Source of the DNA: an uncultured Acetatifactor sp.
GTDB taxonomy: Bacteria; Bacillota; Clostridia; Lachnospirales; Lachnospiraceae
Length of the DNA stretch: 5,952 bases
Assembly: GCA_910578185.1 (NCBI GenBank)
Contig: CAJTPN010000048.1
Coordinates: 1-5,952 of the forward strand
Direction: 5' to 3'
Shown here: positions 5,415 to 5,952 of the stretch, in pieces
How the letters are laid out: each line of letters starts with the position of its first letter
How positions within the stretch are numbered: the first letter of the stretch is position 1
The notes under the pieces: model-generated
The model's database searches: none
The model's input: only the letters and a program-made list of their open reading frames with translations
What the model was told of the DNA's origin: nothing
Made by a program: the position numbers and the translations under genes

Positions 5415-5952
5415 ATGAAAAGAAAGCAGATTGTAAAAATAGCGGTAGACATTGCAATGACAGCGGTACTCTTGCTTTTAATGACATATGAGCTGATTGG
5501 GCAAGTATCCCATGAACTGCTTGGTATCATTATGTTTGTGCTTTTTATTCTGCACCACATTTTAAATAGCAGATGGACAAAAAATTTGATAAAGGGCAAA
5601 TATACTACCCTGCGAACGCTGAAAACCGTACTTGTTGTGTTGGTTTTGTTTTCAATGGCAGGCTCTATATTCAGCGGCGTAATGTTATCCCGTCATATAT
5701 TTTCGTTCCTGCCGTCCGGAAATGGATTGTCATTTGCGAGAAATCTGCATATGCTCTCAGCTTATTGGGGATTTGTTTTTATGAGCCTGCACCTTGGACT
5801 TCATTGGAATATGATGATGGGAATGGCAAAACGGCTGACGAAAAAACCATCTGTCATGCGGACATGGGTGCTTCGTATAATTGCCCTGATAATTGCAGGA
5901 TACGGTGTGTATGCGTTTGTAAAGCGAGACATCGGCAGTTATTTGCTGCTTC
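5415..5952 (+). CDS. DUF4405-type membrane protein, b-cytochrome-like (runs off right edge)
   Basis: The frame opens at an ATG eight bases after AGGTGG and stays open to the window edge (179 codons). It predicts about five membrane helices: near residues 8-29, 34-51, 69-91, 112-134 and 150-169. SHELLGIIMFVLFILHHILN (32-51), followed by SRW, and HMLSAYWGFVFMSLHLGLHW (112-131) are the pattern of DUF4405 proteins, which resemble cytochrome b subunits. His33, His47/48, His112 and His126/130 sit at helix positions suited to axial heme ligands. It is the sixth gene of the operon, 28 bp after the exported flavodoxin. A role passing electrons between the membrane quinone or cytoplasmic carriers and the outer-face flavodoxin is plausible but unproven. 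It could also be a permease-like protein without heme. The C-terminus is outside the window. Confidence 0.8.
   Translation, partial: MKRKQIVKIAVDIAMTAVLLLLMTYELIGQVSHELLGIIMFVLFILHHILNSRWTKNLIKGKYTTLRTLKTVLVVLVLFSMAGSIFSGVMLSRHIFSFLPSGNGLSFARNLHMLSAYWGFVFMSLHLGLHWNMMMGMAKRLTKKPSVMRTWVLRIIALIIAGYGVYAFVKRDIGSYLLL

Noticed and set aside
5482..5497. GAGCTGATTG resembling the 248-260 repeat arm
   Set aside because: It is a ten-base chance match inside the DUF4405 coding sequence (Glu-Leu-Ile-Gly) with no partner arm.
1..5952. CRISPR array, tRNA, rRNA, toxin-antitoxin or known defence genes
   Set aside because: I saw no regularly spaced repeats, no tRNA-like cloverleaf and no gene of these families on either strand.

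Overview
The window looks like chromosomal DNA of a gut-type Clostridia (Lachnospiraceae-like) bacterium. The grounds are moderate GC, strong AGGAGG-type ribosome binding sites, an insertion-sequence OrfA of a type common in that group, and a set of anaerobe redox enzymes (iron-containing alcohol dehydrogenase, iron-sulfur-flavoprotein-like reductase, lipoprotein flavodoxin). Species cannot be told from the sequence.

Left part (1 to about 525): insertion-sequence debris. A transposase gene, of which only the 5' end is visible, runs leftwards off the edge. Its leader carries a 13-bp inverted repeat that brackets its own promoter and would bury its ribosome binding site only in transcripts entering from outside. 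Next to it, pointing right, is the start of an IS3-family orfA, cut off after about 45 codons and joined to the end of the regulator gene. Bases 261-388 between the two hold only a short palindrome and a weak imperfect stem.

Middle (536-1544): a LysR-type regulator on the minus strand and a 133-bp divergent control region. A perfect 25-bp palindrome with a T-N11-A core is centred about 65 bp before the predicted start of the rightward transcript and overlaps the regulator's own -35 box. This is the textbook layout for a LysR activator that represses itself.

Right part (1545-5952, continuing past the edge): six genes in one direction with gaps of 13-71 bp, probably one operon. They are a 77-residue conserved-looking protein of unknown function, an alpha/beta hydrolase lacking the usual serine at the nucleophile elbow, an iron-sulfur-flavoprotein-like NAD(P)H:FMN reductase, a YqhD/butanol-dehydrogenase-type iron alcohol dehydrogenase, a lipoprotein-anchored flavodoxin, and a DUF4405-type multi-histidine membrane protein (incomplete).

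Together these suggest a regulated redox module. Soluble enzymes would hydrolyse or reduce a carbonyl-type compound in the cytoplasm. A flavodoxin on the outer face of the membrane, paired with a b-cytochrome-like membrane protein, could move electrons across or along the membrane. The substrate and the inducer are not visible in the sequence.
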